This document shows, piece by piece, positions 12,893 through 21,445 of a stretch of DNA of 64,000 nucleotides. Made by a program: the position numbers and the translations under genes. The DNA comes from Mycobacterium branderi (GTDB lineage: Bacteria > Actinomycetota > Actinomycetes > Mycobacteriales > Mycobacteriaceae). The DNA lies in contig NZ_AP022606.1 of assembly GCF_010728725.1 (NCBI RefSeq), positions 5,051,367-5,115,366 of the forward strand. The letters run 5' to 3'. Position 1 is the stretch's first letter. Each line of letters begins with the position of its first letter. The notes beneath the pieces are model-generated. The model was given only the letters and a program-made list of their open reading frames with translations, was not told where the DNA came from and ran no database searches.

Positions 12893-13968
12893 GCCAACCG
12901 TGTTTGAAGCTGACCACCTACTTCGGGGAGCGCCAACGTACTGTCAATGATGGTGCGCGACAAGGGTTTTTGGCTGACGCGATGCTGGACCTGTACGGCA
13001 GCCGCGACGTCGCGACCAGCGTGATGCTACGCGGGATCGCCAGTTTCGGGCTGCGCCATGTGCTGCGCACCGACGAATCGCTGAGCCTGTCCGAAGATCC
13101 GCCGGTGGCGATCGCAGCCGTCGACGTCGAGTCCAAGATTAGCGGGCTGGTCGACGACGTGGTGGCGATGACCGGTCGCGGACTGGTGACGCTGGAACGG
13201 GCGCGCCTCGTCGGCGGCGAGTTCACCACCGACGCACGCGACACCCTCAAACTCACCGTCTATGTCGGCCGCCAGGAACGCATCGGCGGGGCGCCGGCCT
13301 TCCGCGCGGTGTGCGATCTGCTGCATCGGCAGGGATTTGCCGGTGCCGGAGTGTATCTCGGTGTCGACGGCACCGTGCACGGTCAGCGTTACCGGGCCCG
13401 GTTCTTCAGCCGCAATGTCAACGTTCCGCTGATGATCATCTCGATCGGGACCGCGGCGCAGGTGTCGGCGGCGGTGGCCGAACTCAGCGCGGCGATGCGG
13501 AATCCATTGCTGACCGTGGAACGGGTGCGGCTGTGCAAACGCGACGGGCAGTTGTTGGCGCGGCCACATCGCCTGCCGGCAACCGACAAGCATGGCCGGC
13601 CCCTATGGCAGAAGATCATGGTGCACACCAGCGAGGCCACCGGACACGGCGGTGTGCCGATTCACCGTGCACTGGTCCGCCAGCTGCTCGAGTCGGGGCT
13701 GGCCCGCGGCGCCACGGTGCTGCGCGGCATCTGGGGTTTCCACGGTGACCATAAACCGCACGGGGACAAGCTGTTTCAGTTGGTGCGGCAGGTGCCCGTG
13801 GTCACGATCATCATCGACACGCCGGAGTGGATCGTGCGCAGTTTCGACATCGTCGACGAGCTGACGGCCGAGCATGGGATGGTCACCAGCGAGATGGTGC
13901 CGGCGGTGTTGTCGATCGACGGGTCGGGCCGCGACGGCGACGCCGATTTGGCGCAGTACGACTACTGA
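12889..13968 (+). CDS. Tandem DUF190 (PII-like) protein coupled to crcB
   Basis: The 359-residue protein contains DUF190-type PII-like modules. The first begins CLKLTTYFGERQR at residue 4, a second begins TLKLTVYVGRQER near 120, and a third, more diverged copy begins QKIMVHTSEATGHGG near 240. Each has the shared AxxDLLxxxGxxGATVxRGxxGFG-like core. DUF190 proteins accompany CrcB in many bacteria and are thought to regulate it by binding a small ligand. The ATGA overlap with the second crcB supports this. It corresponds to M. tuberculosis Rv3071. The start at 12889 is fixed by that overlap. Ligand unknown. Confidence 0.88.
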   Translation: MSQPCLKLTTYFGERQRTVNDGARQGFLADAMLDLYGSRDVATSVMLRGIASFGLRHVLRTDESLSLSEDPPVAIAAVDVESKISGLVDDVVAMTGRGLVTLERARLVGGEFTTDARDTLKLTVYVGRQERIGGAPAFRAVCDLLHRQGFAGAGVYLGVDGTVHGQRYRARFFSRNVNVPLMIISIGTAAQVSAAVAELSAAMRNPLLTVERVRLCKRDGQLLARPHRLPATDKHGRPLWQKIMVHTSEATGHGGVPIHRALVRQLLESGLARGATVLRGIWGFHGDHKPHGDKLFQLVRQVPVVTIIIDTPEWIVRSFDIVDELTAEHGMVTSEMVPAVLSIDGSGRDGDADLAQYDY

Positions 13969-13980
13969 CCTCAGCGCCCG

Positions 13981-14334
13981 TCAGCGGCGTTTGAGCAGCT
14001 TCGCCAGCACGGCCGCTTGGCTGCCGTCGACGTCGCGGGTGGCGGTCACCAGCGTCACGGGCCCGCTCTTTGTCAGCTTCCGGAGGTCCGCCAGCGCGTC
14101 GTTGCCCTGCAACTCTTTCTCATACCGCTTGGCGAACTCGTCGAAGCGCTCCGGCTTGTGGCCGTACCACTCGCGCAGTTCCTTCGACGGTGCGACGTCC
14201 TTACACCAGGTGCCGACGCGCGGGTCGTTCTTGCGGAATCCGCGCGGCCATACTCGGTCCACCAGGATGCGCTGACCGTCGTCGGGCCCAGGGTCGTCGT
14301 AGACCCGGGCGATCTGAATGCGGCTCTTGGCCAT
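13981..14334 (-). CDS. DUF488 family protein
   Basis: The 117-residue protein carries the DUF488 hallmarks ILVDRVWPRGFRK, with the invariant WPRG, a WCKDVAPSKELREWYGH segment, and RFDEFAKRYEKEL. The C-terminal VTLVTATRDVDGSQAAVL matches the family's thiosulfate-sulfurtransferase-like end. No biochemical role is established for this family. It corresponds to M. tuberculosis Rv3073c and is convergent with the DUF190 gene, only 12 bp apart. Confidence 0.88.
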   Translation of the reverse strand: MAKSRIQIARVYDDPGPDDGQRILVDRVWPRGFRKNDPRVGTWCKDVAPSKELREWYGHKPERFDEFAKRYEKELQGNDALADLRKLTKSGPVTLVTATRDVDGSQAAVLAKLLKRR

Positions 14335-14375
14335 AGCGCCAGGGTAACGTCGGCCGGCTAATACCGCGTGCCTCG

Positions 14376-14387
14376 CGTAACGTTACG
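14376..14387. promoter_or_regulatory. Perfect 12-bp palindrome upstream of HigA-like remnant
   Basis: CGTAACGTTACG is its own reverse complement and lies just upstream of the HigA-like reading frame. HigA antitoxins repress their own promoter by binding palindromes, so this may be a leftover operator. Binding is not shown by the sequence. Confidence 0.4.
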
Positions 14388-14672
14388 GGTTACACCAAAG
14401 GCCAACACAGCAGCCGGATCGCCGACCAGTACCTCGCGGAACTGGGCCTCTCACAGCGGAAACTGGCTGAGCTTCTTGACGTCCCGCCGCGGCGAATCAA
14501 CCAAATCATCAAGGGCGAACGAGCTATCACCCCGGACACATCGCTCCGCCTCGGAAAGCTGTTCAGCCAGTCCGACACTTTCTGGCTGAACCTACAAAAG
14601 CACTACGAGATCGAGATTGCCCGGGAGACTTCCGATCTGAGCCGAGTGCAGGTCTTGAAGAACGTCGGATAG
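14388..14672 (+). pseudogene. HigA-type antitoxin remnant without a start codon
   Basis: The frame encodes a clear HigA-like XRE helix-turn-helix (QYLAELGLSQRKLAELLDVP, then RRINQIIKGERAITPDTSLR and FWLNLQKHYEIEIA), typical of the antitoxin of HigBA pairs. The N-terminal HPGE segment of the family is missing. No ATG, GTG or TTG occurs in this frame between the preceding stop at 14334 and the helix-turn-helix. No HigB toxin gene is adjacent. It is therefore probably an orphan, inactivated antitoxin. Expression from a rare start codon cannot be excluded. Confidence 0.65.
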
Positions 14673-14704
14673 CCATCAAGATCGGACCGCGCTGCGGATC
14701 AATG

Positions 14705-14787
14705 CGATGTCACGTCCAGCTGTGTTGGGCCAATACCCTCGTCGGCAACGAACGTCGGACACCGGAACCCATTGCTTGCTCCTACGG
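14705..14787 (-). pseudogene. Remnant of the 5' end of an LLM oxidoreductase gene
   Basis: This stretch matches the start region of the LLM gene at 16382-17233 in the same orientation. The block around 14737-14782 is about 80% identical by eye to 17176-17221 with one small gap in each copy. The minus-strand translation reads TFVADEGIGPTQL against TFVTDEGISPVEL in the intact gene. Only about 25 codons survive. It points to a past duplication or rearrangement that also brought in the cyclase gene lying between the two copies. Confidence 0.6.
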
Positions 14788-16350
14788 TCATTGCGACGGC
14801 CGCGATGTGAGCCGACTGTTGGTTGGGGCGAGCCGGGCCATCCCACGCAGGATCCACGGTGTCCGTTTCGCCATCACCGCTACGGCGCGATCCGACCGGC
14901 GCATCACGGTCCGAGGTCCGGGGGTGGGCGTTGACGCCAGTTCCGCCTCGGCAGATCCGGGGCGAGCACCGTGGCGTTCCACGGCCAGAAGTTGCCAAGT
15001 GCCTGGAACGCCGCGTAATTCGACGCTGCCGCGGTCCTCGAAGCCCGTCCCCGACCCCACGACAAGATCGCGGACGGTACTTGAGACGAGGATTTCCCCA
15101 GCCCCCGCCTGACCGAGTATCCGCGCCGCGATATGTACTGCGATCCCGCCGATATCGTTGTCCAGCAGCTCGCACTCGCCGGTATGGATGCCGATGCGAA
15201 TCTCGATGCCCAGTTTCTCGGCTTCGTCACGCAGGGCCTCCGCACAGCGGATGGCCTGCGTCGGGCCGTCGAACGTGACGAGGTGGCCATCGCCCGTGTT
15301 CTTCACCACGCTGCCGCCGAATCGTTCCGCGAGCTCGGCCGTAACCTCACCGAAGCGTTGCAACACCACACGCCATCGCTCGTCACCGGTCTCCGCGGCG
15401 CGCTGCGTCGACGCGACCATGTCGGTGAACAGCACAGTGCGCAGGGCGCGATGCGACTGTGACGGCGCCGCATGAGTTCCGGTCAGTAGTTTCTCGATCT
15501 CGGCCGTGATCTTGTCGGGCTCGGTGAACCACGGTGCGTGGTCTGTGCCGCCGACTTCGAGCATCCGCGCGCCGGGGATGTGATCGGCGAGGTACCGGCC
15601 CGCCTGCACTGGAACACAGGGGTCCTCGCTGGCGTGCACGACAAGGGTCGGCACCGTGATGGCCTGCAGGATCGGCCGGACATCGATACGGAACGCCGCT
15701 TCGATTGTCGCCCGCGCCATTCCCGGACTCGCGCTCATCCGCTCCAACATTCCAAGCAGGCGTGTCGACGAGACACCATGGATCACTGTCTTGAGTGCCG
15801 CGCCGCTGCCCCACGCCGAGCGGATCGCGCGGATGAATTCCAATCCGCCGGCAAGTTGCTCAGTTGACGGCGTATATTCCTCGCCCAATTCGGGAAAGAC
15901 TCTCGCCCGAAGGTCGGCCGCGTCACGCTCGAGGATGTCCCAGTCGAAGCGGCCGGAATACGCCGATGCGCCGGTGAGGATCAATGCCCGCGTTCGCTCC
16001 GGTCGTGTTGCCGCGAAGACGACAGTGGCCGGCCCACCCTCGCTGACTCCCATCAGGGCGGCCTTTTCGAAGCCTGCTGCATCCATGACGGCCTCGATCT
16101 CAGCCGCTCGATCATCCAGCGTGCGTACCTTCGGGACCGGGTCCGACAGTCCGACTCCGGCCTTGTCGAACAGGACAACACGACAGAACGTGGAGAGTTG
16201 CTCCATGAAAGCCTGAAATTCCGGCATGCTCCAGAACAACTCGACGTGGCTGACGAACGACCCCGCGAAGACGAGTTCGACCGGCCCGTCGCCGAACAAC
16301 TGATACGCCAGGCTGAGGTCGCCGCAGGGTGCATACGACGTTTCCGGCAC
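14788..16350 (-). CDS. Alpha/beta hydrolase fused to class III adenylate cyclase
   Basis: The 520-residue fusion protein has two parts. Residues 1-290 form an alpha/beta hydrolase, with nucleophile Ser in GVSEGG and catalytic His in GGTDHAPW. Residues 300-470 form a class III nucleotide cyclase homology domain, with metal-binding Asp in LFTDMVAST and GDGHLVTF. The transition-state Asn position is changed: the usual NxAAR is HIAAR here. Mycobacteria have several such hydrolase-cyclase proteins. The hydrolase part may act as a sensor for a small molecule controlling cAMP output. The C-terminal 50 residues are basic and unassigned. The gene ends within the LLM remnant. Confidence 0.87.
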   Translation of the reverse strand: MPETSYAPCGDLSLAYQLFGDGPVELVFAGSFVSHVELFWSMPEFQAFMEQLSTFCRVVLFDKAGVGLSDPVPKVRTLDDRAAEIEAVMDAAGFEKAALMGVSEGGPATVVFAATRPERTRALILTGASAYSGRFDWDILERDAADLRARVFPELGEEYTPSTEQLAGGLEFIRAIRSAWGSGAALKTVIHGVSSTRLLGMLERMSASPGMARATIEAAFRIDVRPILQAITVPTLVVHASEDPCVPVQAGRYLADHIPGARMLEVGGTDHAPWFTEPDKITAEIEKLLTGTHAAPSQSHRALRTVLFTDMVASTQRAAETGDERWRVVLQRFGEVTAELAERFGGSVVKNTGDGHLVTFDGPTQAIRCAEALRDEAEKLGIEIRIGIHTGECELLDNDIGGIAVHIAARILGQAGAGEILVSSTVRDLVVGSGTGFEDRGSVELRGVPGTWQLLAVERHGARPGSAEAELASTPTPGPRTVMRRSDRAVAVMAKRTPWILRGMARLAPTNSRLTSRPSQ

Positions 16351-16381
16351 GGGCTGAGCGTACCGACGCCGCGGTCAGGCT

Positions 16382-17233
16382 TTACCCCAGTTTGGCGAAC
16401 TCGGTCTGCAACTCATCCAGGCGGCGAAGAGTCTCGTCGCGAGGCTCGGTCGGCAATTCGATCAATACGTGCTCGACGCCGAGATCCCGATATCCTTCAA
16501 CGTCTTTGGCCTTCGGTTCTTCTCCCATATGGATGTTGATCACCGGCACGTCGTGGCCTGCAACAGCGCGCAGCTCTTCGAGCTCACCCGACAGAGCTTT
16601 CGCCGATGGACTCAAGGAGATCCAGCCGGCCTTCAGCCGGGCGATGCGCTTAAAGCTCGGGGCACCGCCACCCAGATACAGCGGCGGGTACGGCCGCGTC
16701 ACCGGCTTCGGCCAGCTGTAGATTGCATCGAAATCCACGAATTCTCCGTGGAATTCCGCTTTCTCTTGAGTCCAGATCTCGATCATCGCGCGCAGCCGCT
16801 CTTCGGAGAGGCGCCCGCGAACCGCAGGGTCGACGCCATGGTTGGCAATTTCTTCGCGCAGCCAGCCCACGCCCACGCCGAAGCGAAATCGCCCCTGCGA
16901 CACCAGATCTACGGATGCGACCTCTTTGGCCGTCAGGATCGGATCCCGCTGCGGCAGCAATGCAATGCCGGTGCCCACAACCAGTTTCTCGGTGGCGACC
17001 GCTGCGGCAGTCAGCGCCACAAACGGATCAAGTGTGCGGTAGTACTTCGGCGGAATCGGGCCGCCCATTGGATACGGGGTCTGCGCGTCGACGGGGATGT
17101 GCGTGTGTTCGGCGAGGAACAGCGACTCAAATCCGCGCTGCTCGAGGGCTGCGCCCAACTCGACTGGACTGATTCCCTCGTCCGTAACGAAGGTGAGGAC
17201 ACCGATGCCCATGCTTGCTCCCGTCGTCGACAT
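16382..17233 (-). CDS. LLM-class F420-dependent oxidoreductase
   Basis: This luciferase-like monooxygenase fold protein of 283 residues shows the TIGR03619-type pattern: FLAEHTHIPV near residue 45, the flavin/F420 contact region VGTGIALLPQRDPILTAKEV near 90, and GRFRFGVGVGWLREE near 120, followed by RPYPPLYLGGGAP. Such mycobacterial enzymes use coenzyme F420 to reduce or oxidise small organic substrates. Starts at 17233 (MSTTG) or eight codons later (MGIG) are both possible. A remnant of a second copy lies beyond the cyclase gene at 14705-14787. Confidence 0.88.
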   Translation of the reverse strand: MSTTGASMGIGVLTFVTDEGISPVELGAALEQRGFESLFLAEHTHIPVDAQTPYPMGGPIPPKYYRTLDPFVALTAAAVATEKLVVGTGIALLPQRDPILTAKEVASVDLVSQGRFRFGVGVGWLREEIANHGVDPAVRGRLSEERLRAMIEIWTQEKAEFHGEFVDFDAIYSWPKPVTRPYPPLYLGGGAPSFKRIARLKAGWISLSPSAKALSGELEELRAVAGHDVPVINIHMGEEPKAKDVEGYRDLGVEHVLIELPTEPRDETLRRLDELQTEFAKLG

Positions 17234-17268
17234 GTGACGACCACACTGAACAGCAAGTCAGTGCGAGC

Positions 17269-17658
17269 TTATTCCGACGCCTCGCGTGACGTTGCGGTCC
17301 GTCGTGTCGCGCCCCAGAGCCCGACGGCGATGCCGATTACCGCGCCGCCCAGGCCGATGAGCTGTGAGCGTTTCATCTCACCATGAACACTCAGCCCGCC
17401 GAGCAGGTCGGCCGCGTCGGCACCGCCGGACGCCAGAAACCAGCCGCGAGTGTTGCGCCCGCGCAGTGCGGCCGTCGCGAGCATCGCGCCGATCAGCGCG
17501 TCGCGGTAACCCATCGACCGCAACAGCAATTGCGCCGTCGGCGTCGGCTCCTCCGGATCACCCCAGAGCCGGTTTGCGCGAAGCGGGTCGACGAGAAAAT
17601 GCACGCCCGAAGCGAAACGGATACTGCCGGCAACGAGCGCGGCCCGATCGATCGTCAT
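17269..17658 (-). CDS. Small membrane protein, DUF4267-like
   Basis: The 129-residue protein has about four hydrophobic segments and the pattern LLRSMGYRDALIGAMLATAALRG followed by a Gly/Ala-rich helix and DAADLLGG, which resembles DUF4267 membrane proteins. ATG at 17658 starts 5 bp after the stop of the amidohydrolase, so the two are in one operon. Function is unknown. Confidence 0.65.
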   Translation of the reverse strand: MTIDRAALVAGSIRFASGVHFLVDPLRANRLWGDPEEPTPTAQLLLRSMGYRDALIGAMLATAALRGRNTRGWFLASGGADAADLLGGLSVHGEMKRSQLIGLGGAVIGIAVGLWGATRRTATSREASE

Positions 17659-17663
17659 GCGAC

Positions 17664-19424
17664 TCAGCGCGCGCCGCGCACCAACCGGCCGGGGCGCGCT
17701 CCGGTGTCGACGCCGTCGCGGCGCGTCACCACTCCGTTGACAATCGTCGCGCGGTAGCCGGAAGCACCCTGCATGAGCCGGTGTCCGCCGGCCGGTAGGT
17801 CGTAGGCCATCCGCGGCGCATGCAGCGTCAGCGCGTCCATGTCGATCACGTTGACGTCGGCCTTCTTTCCGATCTCGATAACCCCGCGATCCGACAGCCC
17901 GAACAGCTGTGCGGTGTCGTGAGATTGCTTGCGAATGACGTACTCCAGCGGCAGCTTCTCGCCCCGCCGACGATCCCGCGCCCAGTGCGTCAACAGGAAG
18001 GTCGGGTACGACGCGTCGCAGATCATGCTGCAGTGCGCGCCGCCGTCGGACAGCCCCAGCACACTCGCGGGGTGGGTCAGCATTTCGCGGATCGCATCGT
18101 GGTTGCCGTCGGCGTAGTTGAACAGCGGCAGCATCAGCATCGCCCCGGCATCGGCCTCCAGCATCAGGTCGTACATCGTCGCGAGTGGATCTTCGCCGCG
18201 TTCCCGGGCAATCGCGGCGACGGTGCGATCGGGCGTGGGCTCGTAGTCGGGCGGCTCGCCGAGCGGGTAGAGCCGGTCCACCGAGTGCTGTGCGAACGCA
18301 AACATGGCGTCGAACAACACATTTGGATCCGGCGGTATGTCGTCCTCGCTCAAGATGGCGGCCCGCACCGCGGGGTCGGCCAGCCGCGCGGCGAGCTCTT
18401 CGCGGCTGCACTCGGCCTTCAACCGCTGATACGTCGGGCGGTGGCTGAAGGCGTGGTGACCGGGAAACCCGAGCAGCATCCCGAACGGGCGCGCCGCGAT
18501 CTGCGGGTGCAGGCGGCTGCCCTCCTCATGGGCGGCCGCCGAGATGTCGAGCTGTTCACGCCACAATCCCGGGTCGGCGTCGACCTGGATCAGCGCGAAA
18601 CTCAGCGCCACGTCGATCTCTGCACCGAGCCGCCGCATCCACTCCATTTCCTTTTTCGGCGCCACGATGTCCTCCCCCGCCGCGCCCTGCGGAGCGAGCT
18701 CGAACACGGCCCCGCCGCCGGCCGCCATCGCACGGCCAAGCGCGAATAGTTCTTCTTCGGCCGCGAAGGTTCCGGGGACGGGTTCGCCGTCCATGGCGCG
18801 ATGGGCCAGCGTGCGCGACGACGAGAACCCGAGTGCGCCCGCCTCCACCGCCTCCTGCACCAGCCGGCTCATCGCCGCGATGTCCTCCGGGGTGGCGGGT
18901 TCGTTGCGGGCGCCGCGCTCCCCCATCACATAGGCGCGGACGGTCCCGTGCGCGATCTGGCTGCCGACGTCGACGGCGAGCTCGCGCTTGCCGATCACGT
19001 CGAGATACTCCGCGTAGCTCTCCCAGCCCCACGTAATGCCTTCGGACAGCGCGGTTCCCGGAATGTCTTCGACGCCCTCCATCAGCTCGATGAGCCACTG
19101 CTCACGCCCCGGCCGCACCGGCGCGAAGCCGACACCGCAGTTGCCCATGACGACCGTCGTTACGCCGTGAGTGCTGGACGGCTCGAGAAGGTCGTCCCAG
19201 CTGACCTGACCGTCGTAGTGGGTGTGGATGTCGACGAATCCCGGTGCGACGATCTTGCCGGTGGCGTCGATGGTCTCGGCGGCCTCGCCCTCTAGTGGCG
19301 GGTCGCCCGGCCCGCGGCGACGAATCTCGACGATCTTGCCGTCCTTGACCGCCACGTCGGCGTCGAACCGCTCTGCGCCGCTGCCGTCCACGACGGTGCC
19401 ACCAGTGATCTTGAGGTCGAACAC
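17664..19424 (-). CDS. Amidohydrolase family protein, N-acyl-D-amino-acid deacylase-like
   Basis: The metal-dependent hydrolase has 586 residues. The N-terminal metal motif [10 protein letters not shown] lies near residue 65. A long TIM-barrel domain follows, with [10 protein letters not shown] and the late SDGGAHCSM Asp motif, and a C-terminal beta-sandwich strand [17 protein letters not shown]. This is the Amidohydro_3 pattern of N-acyl-D-amino-acid deacylases, which also occurs in enzymes acting on other amides. It diverges from the Rieske dioxygenase gene across a 78-bp gap carrying a strong palindrome, so both sides may be controlled by the nearby TetR regulator. Confidence 0.85.
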   Translation of the reverse strand: MFDLKITGGTVVDGSGAERFDADVAVKDGKIVEIRRRGPGDPPLEGEAAETIDATGKIVAPGFVDIHTHYDGQVSWDDLLEPSSTHGVTTVVMGNCGVGFAPVRPGREQWLIELMEGVEDIPGTALSEGITWGWESYAEYLDVIGKRELAVDVGSQIAHGTVRAYVMGERGARNEPATPEDIAAMSRLVQEAVEAGALGFSSSRTLAHRAMDGEPVPGTFAAEEELFALGRAMAAGGGAVFELAPQGAAGEDIVAPKKEMEWMRRLGAEIDVALSFALIQVDADPGLWREQLDISAAAHEEGSRLHPQIAARPFGMLLGFPGHHAFSHRPTYQRLKAECSREELAARLADPAVRAAILSEDDIPPDPNVLFDAMFAFAQHSVDRLYPLGEPPDYEPTPDRTVAAIARERGEDPLATMYDLMLEADAGAMLMLPLFNYADGNHDAIREMLTHPASVLGLSDGGAHCSMICDASYPTFLLTHWARDRRRGEKLPLEYVIRKQSHDTAQLFGLSDRGVIEIGKKADVNVIDMDALTLHAPRMAYDLPAGGHRLMQGASGYRATIVNGVVTRRDGVDTGARPGRLVRGAR

Positions 19425-19467
19425 GATTACTCCCTTGTCTGCCCCCGCCAGCCGCTACAGTGAGCAA

Positions 19468-19482
19468 TGTAACACCGTTACA
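19468..19482. promoter_or_regulatory. Palindromic operator, probable TetR-family binding site
   Basis: TGTAACACCGTTACA has perfect 6-bp arms (TGTAAC/GTTACA) around a 3-bp centre. It sits in the 78-bp gap between the divergent amidohydrolase and dioxygenase genes, 20 bp before the dioxygenase start. A TetR regulator is the second gene of the dioxygenase operon. Site size, symmetry and position fit autoregulation by that TetR protein, and binding is inferred. Confidence 0.6.
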
Positions 19483-19502
19483 GACGTTGCGGGAGGGCTT
19501 CG

Positions 19503-20828
19503 ATGACGACACACGCAACCCGCGCCCGGCGGGAGGACGCGATCGGCGCGCCGCCGCAACGCCCCACGCTGGTGCCCGCCGAGCGGTACTACTCCCCGGC
19601 CTTCGCAGCGCTCGAGGTGGAGCGGATGTGGCCGAAGGCGTGGCAAGTCGCCTGCACCATCGATCACGTCTTCGAACCCGGCGACTACTTCGAATACCGT
19701 TGCGGTCCTTACTCGGTACTCATCGTCCGTGGCGACGACGGGGAGCTGCGCGCGTTCCAGAACGTGTGTCGGCATCGTGGCAACTCGCTGTGCGCCGGCT
19801 CGGGTTCGGGCCTGCGGGAGCTGCGCTGCGGGTACCACGGCTGGACATGGGACCTGCGTGGCGCGCTCAAGCGAGTGCCCAATCGCAAGGGATTCGGCTC
19901 CCTGCAGGTGTCCGAGTTTCCACTGATCGCGGCGAGCGTCGATAACTGGGAGCGGCTCGTCTTCGTCAACCTCGACGTCAATGCGATGCCGCTGACCGAC
20001 TACCTGGAGGCGGTGCCGGACGACATCGCGTGGTGCGGGCTCGGCGACTTCCGCTGCTACGCGACCATGACCATCGAGGTCGGCGCGAACTGGAAGACGA
20101 TTGCCGACGGGTTCAGCGAGACCTACCACATCCAGACCCTGCATCCGGAGCTGCACCGGTGCGTCGACGACGTCTACGCGCCACAAGCGATCTGGGGACA
20201 CACCGGCAAGTCCGACCAGCTCTACGGCGTGCCAAGCCCGCATCTCAAACAACCGCTCAGCGACGAGGAGGTGTGGGACGCCTACGTCGCAACCCAGGGA
20301 GCGTTGATGGGCGTCGCGGAGGGCACTCCGTTCCCGAGCGAAGAGCGTCAACCCGGCCAGTCAGTCACCGACGTGATCGCCGAGCGCACAAGGACTTTCG
20401 CTGCCGGGCGCGGCGTCAACCTGAGTTGGGCCACTACCGATCAGCTGATGCGGCTGCACCAGTACAACGTCTTTCCGAACATGACGCTGTTGACCAACGC
20501 CGATCATCTGACCGTCATTACCGCACTGCCGGGACCGGATCCCGACCACGGCGAGATGGTGATGATGCTGTGGACGCGGATGCCGCCCGGTGCGCCGCGC
20601 AGCAAGCCCGTCGACGTTCGGATGACGGCGGGCGAGGCCGACCCGGGCTTGGTTATGACCCAGGACATCGCGGTGTTGGCTGGGCTTCAGCGCGGCCTGC
20701 ACCAGCCGGGGTTCACACACGTGGTGCTGTCCAACGAGGAACGGCGCGTGATCAACATGCACCGCAACCTCGAACGCTATCTCGACCTGCCGACATCGGA
20801 TCGCATGACCGGAGGTGAGCCCGCTTGA
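19503..20828 (+). CDS. Rieske [2Fe-2S] aromatic-ring-hydroxylating dioxygenase, alpha subunit
   Basis: This is the large oxygenase subunit of a Rieske non-heme iron dioxygenase (441 residues). The Rieske ligands are Cys89 and His91 (CRHRGN) and Cys109 and His112 (CGYHGW). The catalytic iron ligands His209 and His214 are in ETYHIQTLH, with the bridging Asp expected just before. No ferredoxin, reductase or beta-subunit gene is adjacent, so partners must come from elsewhere. Its stop overlaps the TetR start by four bases (TTGA). The substrate is unknown. Amidohydrolase co-localisation would fit an amide or aromatic degradation module. Confidence 0.9.
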   Translation: MTTHATRARREDAIGAPPQRPTLVPAERYYSPAFAALEVERMWPKAWQVACTIDHVFEPGDYFEYRCGPYSVLIVRGDDGELRAFQNVCRHRGNSLCAGSGSGLRELRCGYHGWTWDLRGALKRVPNRKGFGSLQVSEFPLIAASVDNWERLVFVNLDVNAMPLTDYLEAVPDDIAWCGLGDFRCYATMTIEVGANWKTIADGFSETYHIQTLHPELHRCVDDVYAPQAIWGHTGKSDQLYGVPSPHLKQPLSDEEVWDAYVATQGALMGVAEGTPFPSEERQPGQSVTDVIAERTRTFAAGRGVNLSWATTDQLMRLHQYNVFPNMTLLTNADHLTVITALPGPDPDHGEMVMMLWTRMPPGAPRSKPVDVRMTAGEADPGLVMTQDIAVLAGLQRGLHQPGFTHVVLSNEERRVINMHRNLERYLDLPTSDRMTGGEPA

Positions 20829-21427
20829 CTGCCATCACCGCCGAGCTGATCCTCGACACCGCTGCCCGTCTGATCGAACGGGACGGCGTCGAGGGATTCA
20901 GCATGCGCGGCCTCGCCCAAGAACTGGGGGTCGCGGTCACGTCGATCTACTGGCATGTGGGTGGCCGCGACAAGCTTTTCGACAGCCTGGTCGACCGCCT
21001 GTTGAGCCAGATGGCGCATCTGCCCATCGAGGGTGGTGATCCCGTCGAACGCATTGCGTCGCTTGCCCGTTCGCAGCGCAGGGTGTTGATCGAGCGACAG
21101 CACCTTTTACGCATTGCGCACGAACGCGACCGGACACCACAGCTGTTCCTGCCGATTCAACAAACACTGGCAGCGCTGCTGGCAGAGCTAGGTGTGACCG
21201 GCTCTGACGCTGCACTCATCCTGCGCGCGGTGCAGGTTCATGTCATTTCGTCGGCGCTGATGCAGTTTTCGGCCGTTCGTGGCCCGAAGCACGATGAGGA
21301 AGACCCGTCGCTGTGGGCCGACGCCTGGCCCGACCAAGCTCTGGTCCAGGCGCTGCAATCCCCCACCGACTACGACGCCGTTTTCGAGTACGGGCTCAAT
21401 GCGTTACTGAGGCCATTGCAAAGCTGA
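20825..21427 (+). CDS. TetR-family transcriptional regulator
   Basis: The 200-residue repressor has an N-terminal helix-turn-helix: ILDTAARLIERDGVEGFSMR, then GLAQELGVAVTSIYWHVGG. A helical ligand-binding domain follows, resembling the TetR_C group that senses aromatic or tetracycline-like ligands. It starts with TTG at 20825, inside the dioxygenase stop (TTGA), so the two are translationally coupled. The palindrome at 19468-19482 is its likely operator. Confidence 0.9.
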   Translation: MTAITAELILDTAARLIERDGVEGFSMRGLAQELGVAVTSIYWHVGGRDKLFDSLVDRLLSQMAHLPIEGGDPVERIASLARSQRRVLIERQHLLRIAHERDRTPQLFLPIQQTLAALLAELGVTGSDAALILRAVQVHVISSALMQFSAVRGPKHDEEDPSLWADAWPDQALVQALQSPTDYDAVFEYGLNALLRPLQS

Positions 21428-21445
21428 TTTTGTTACCATCGCGCG

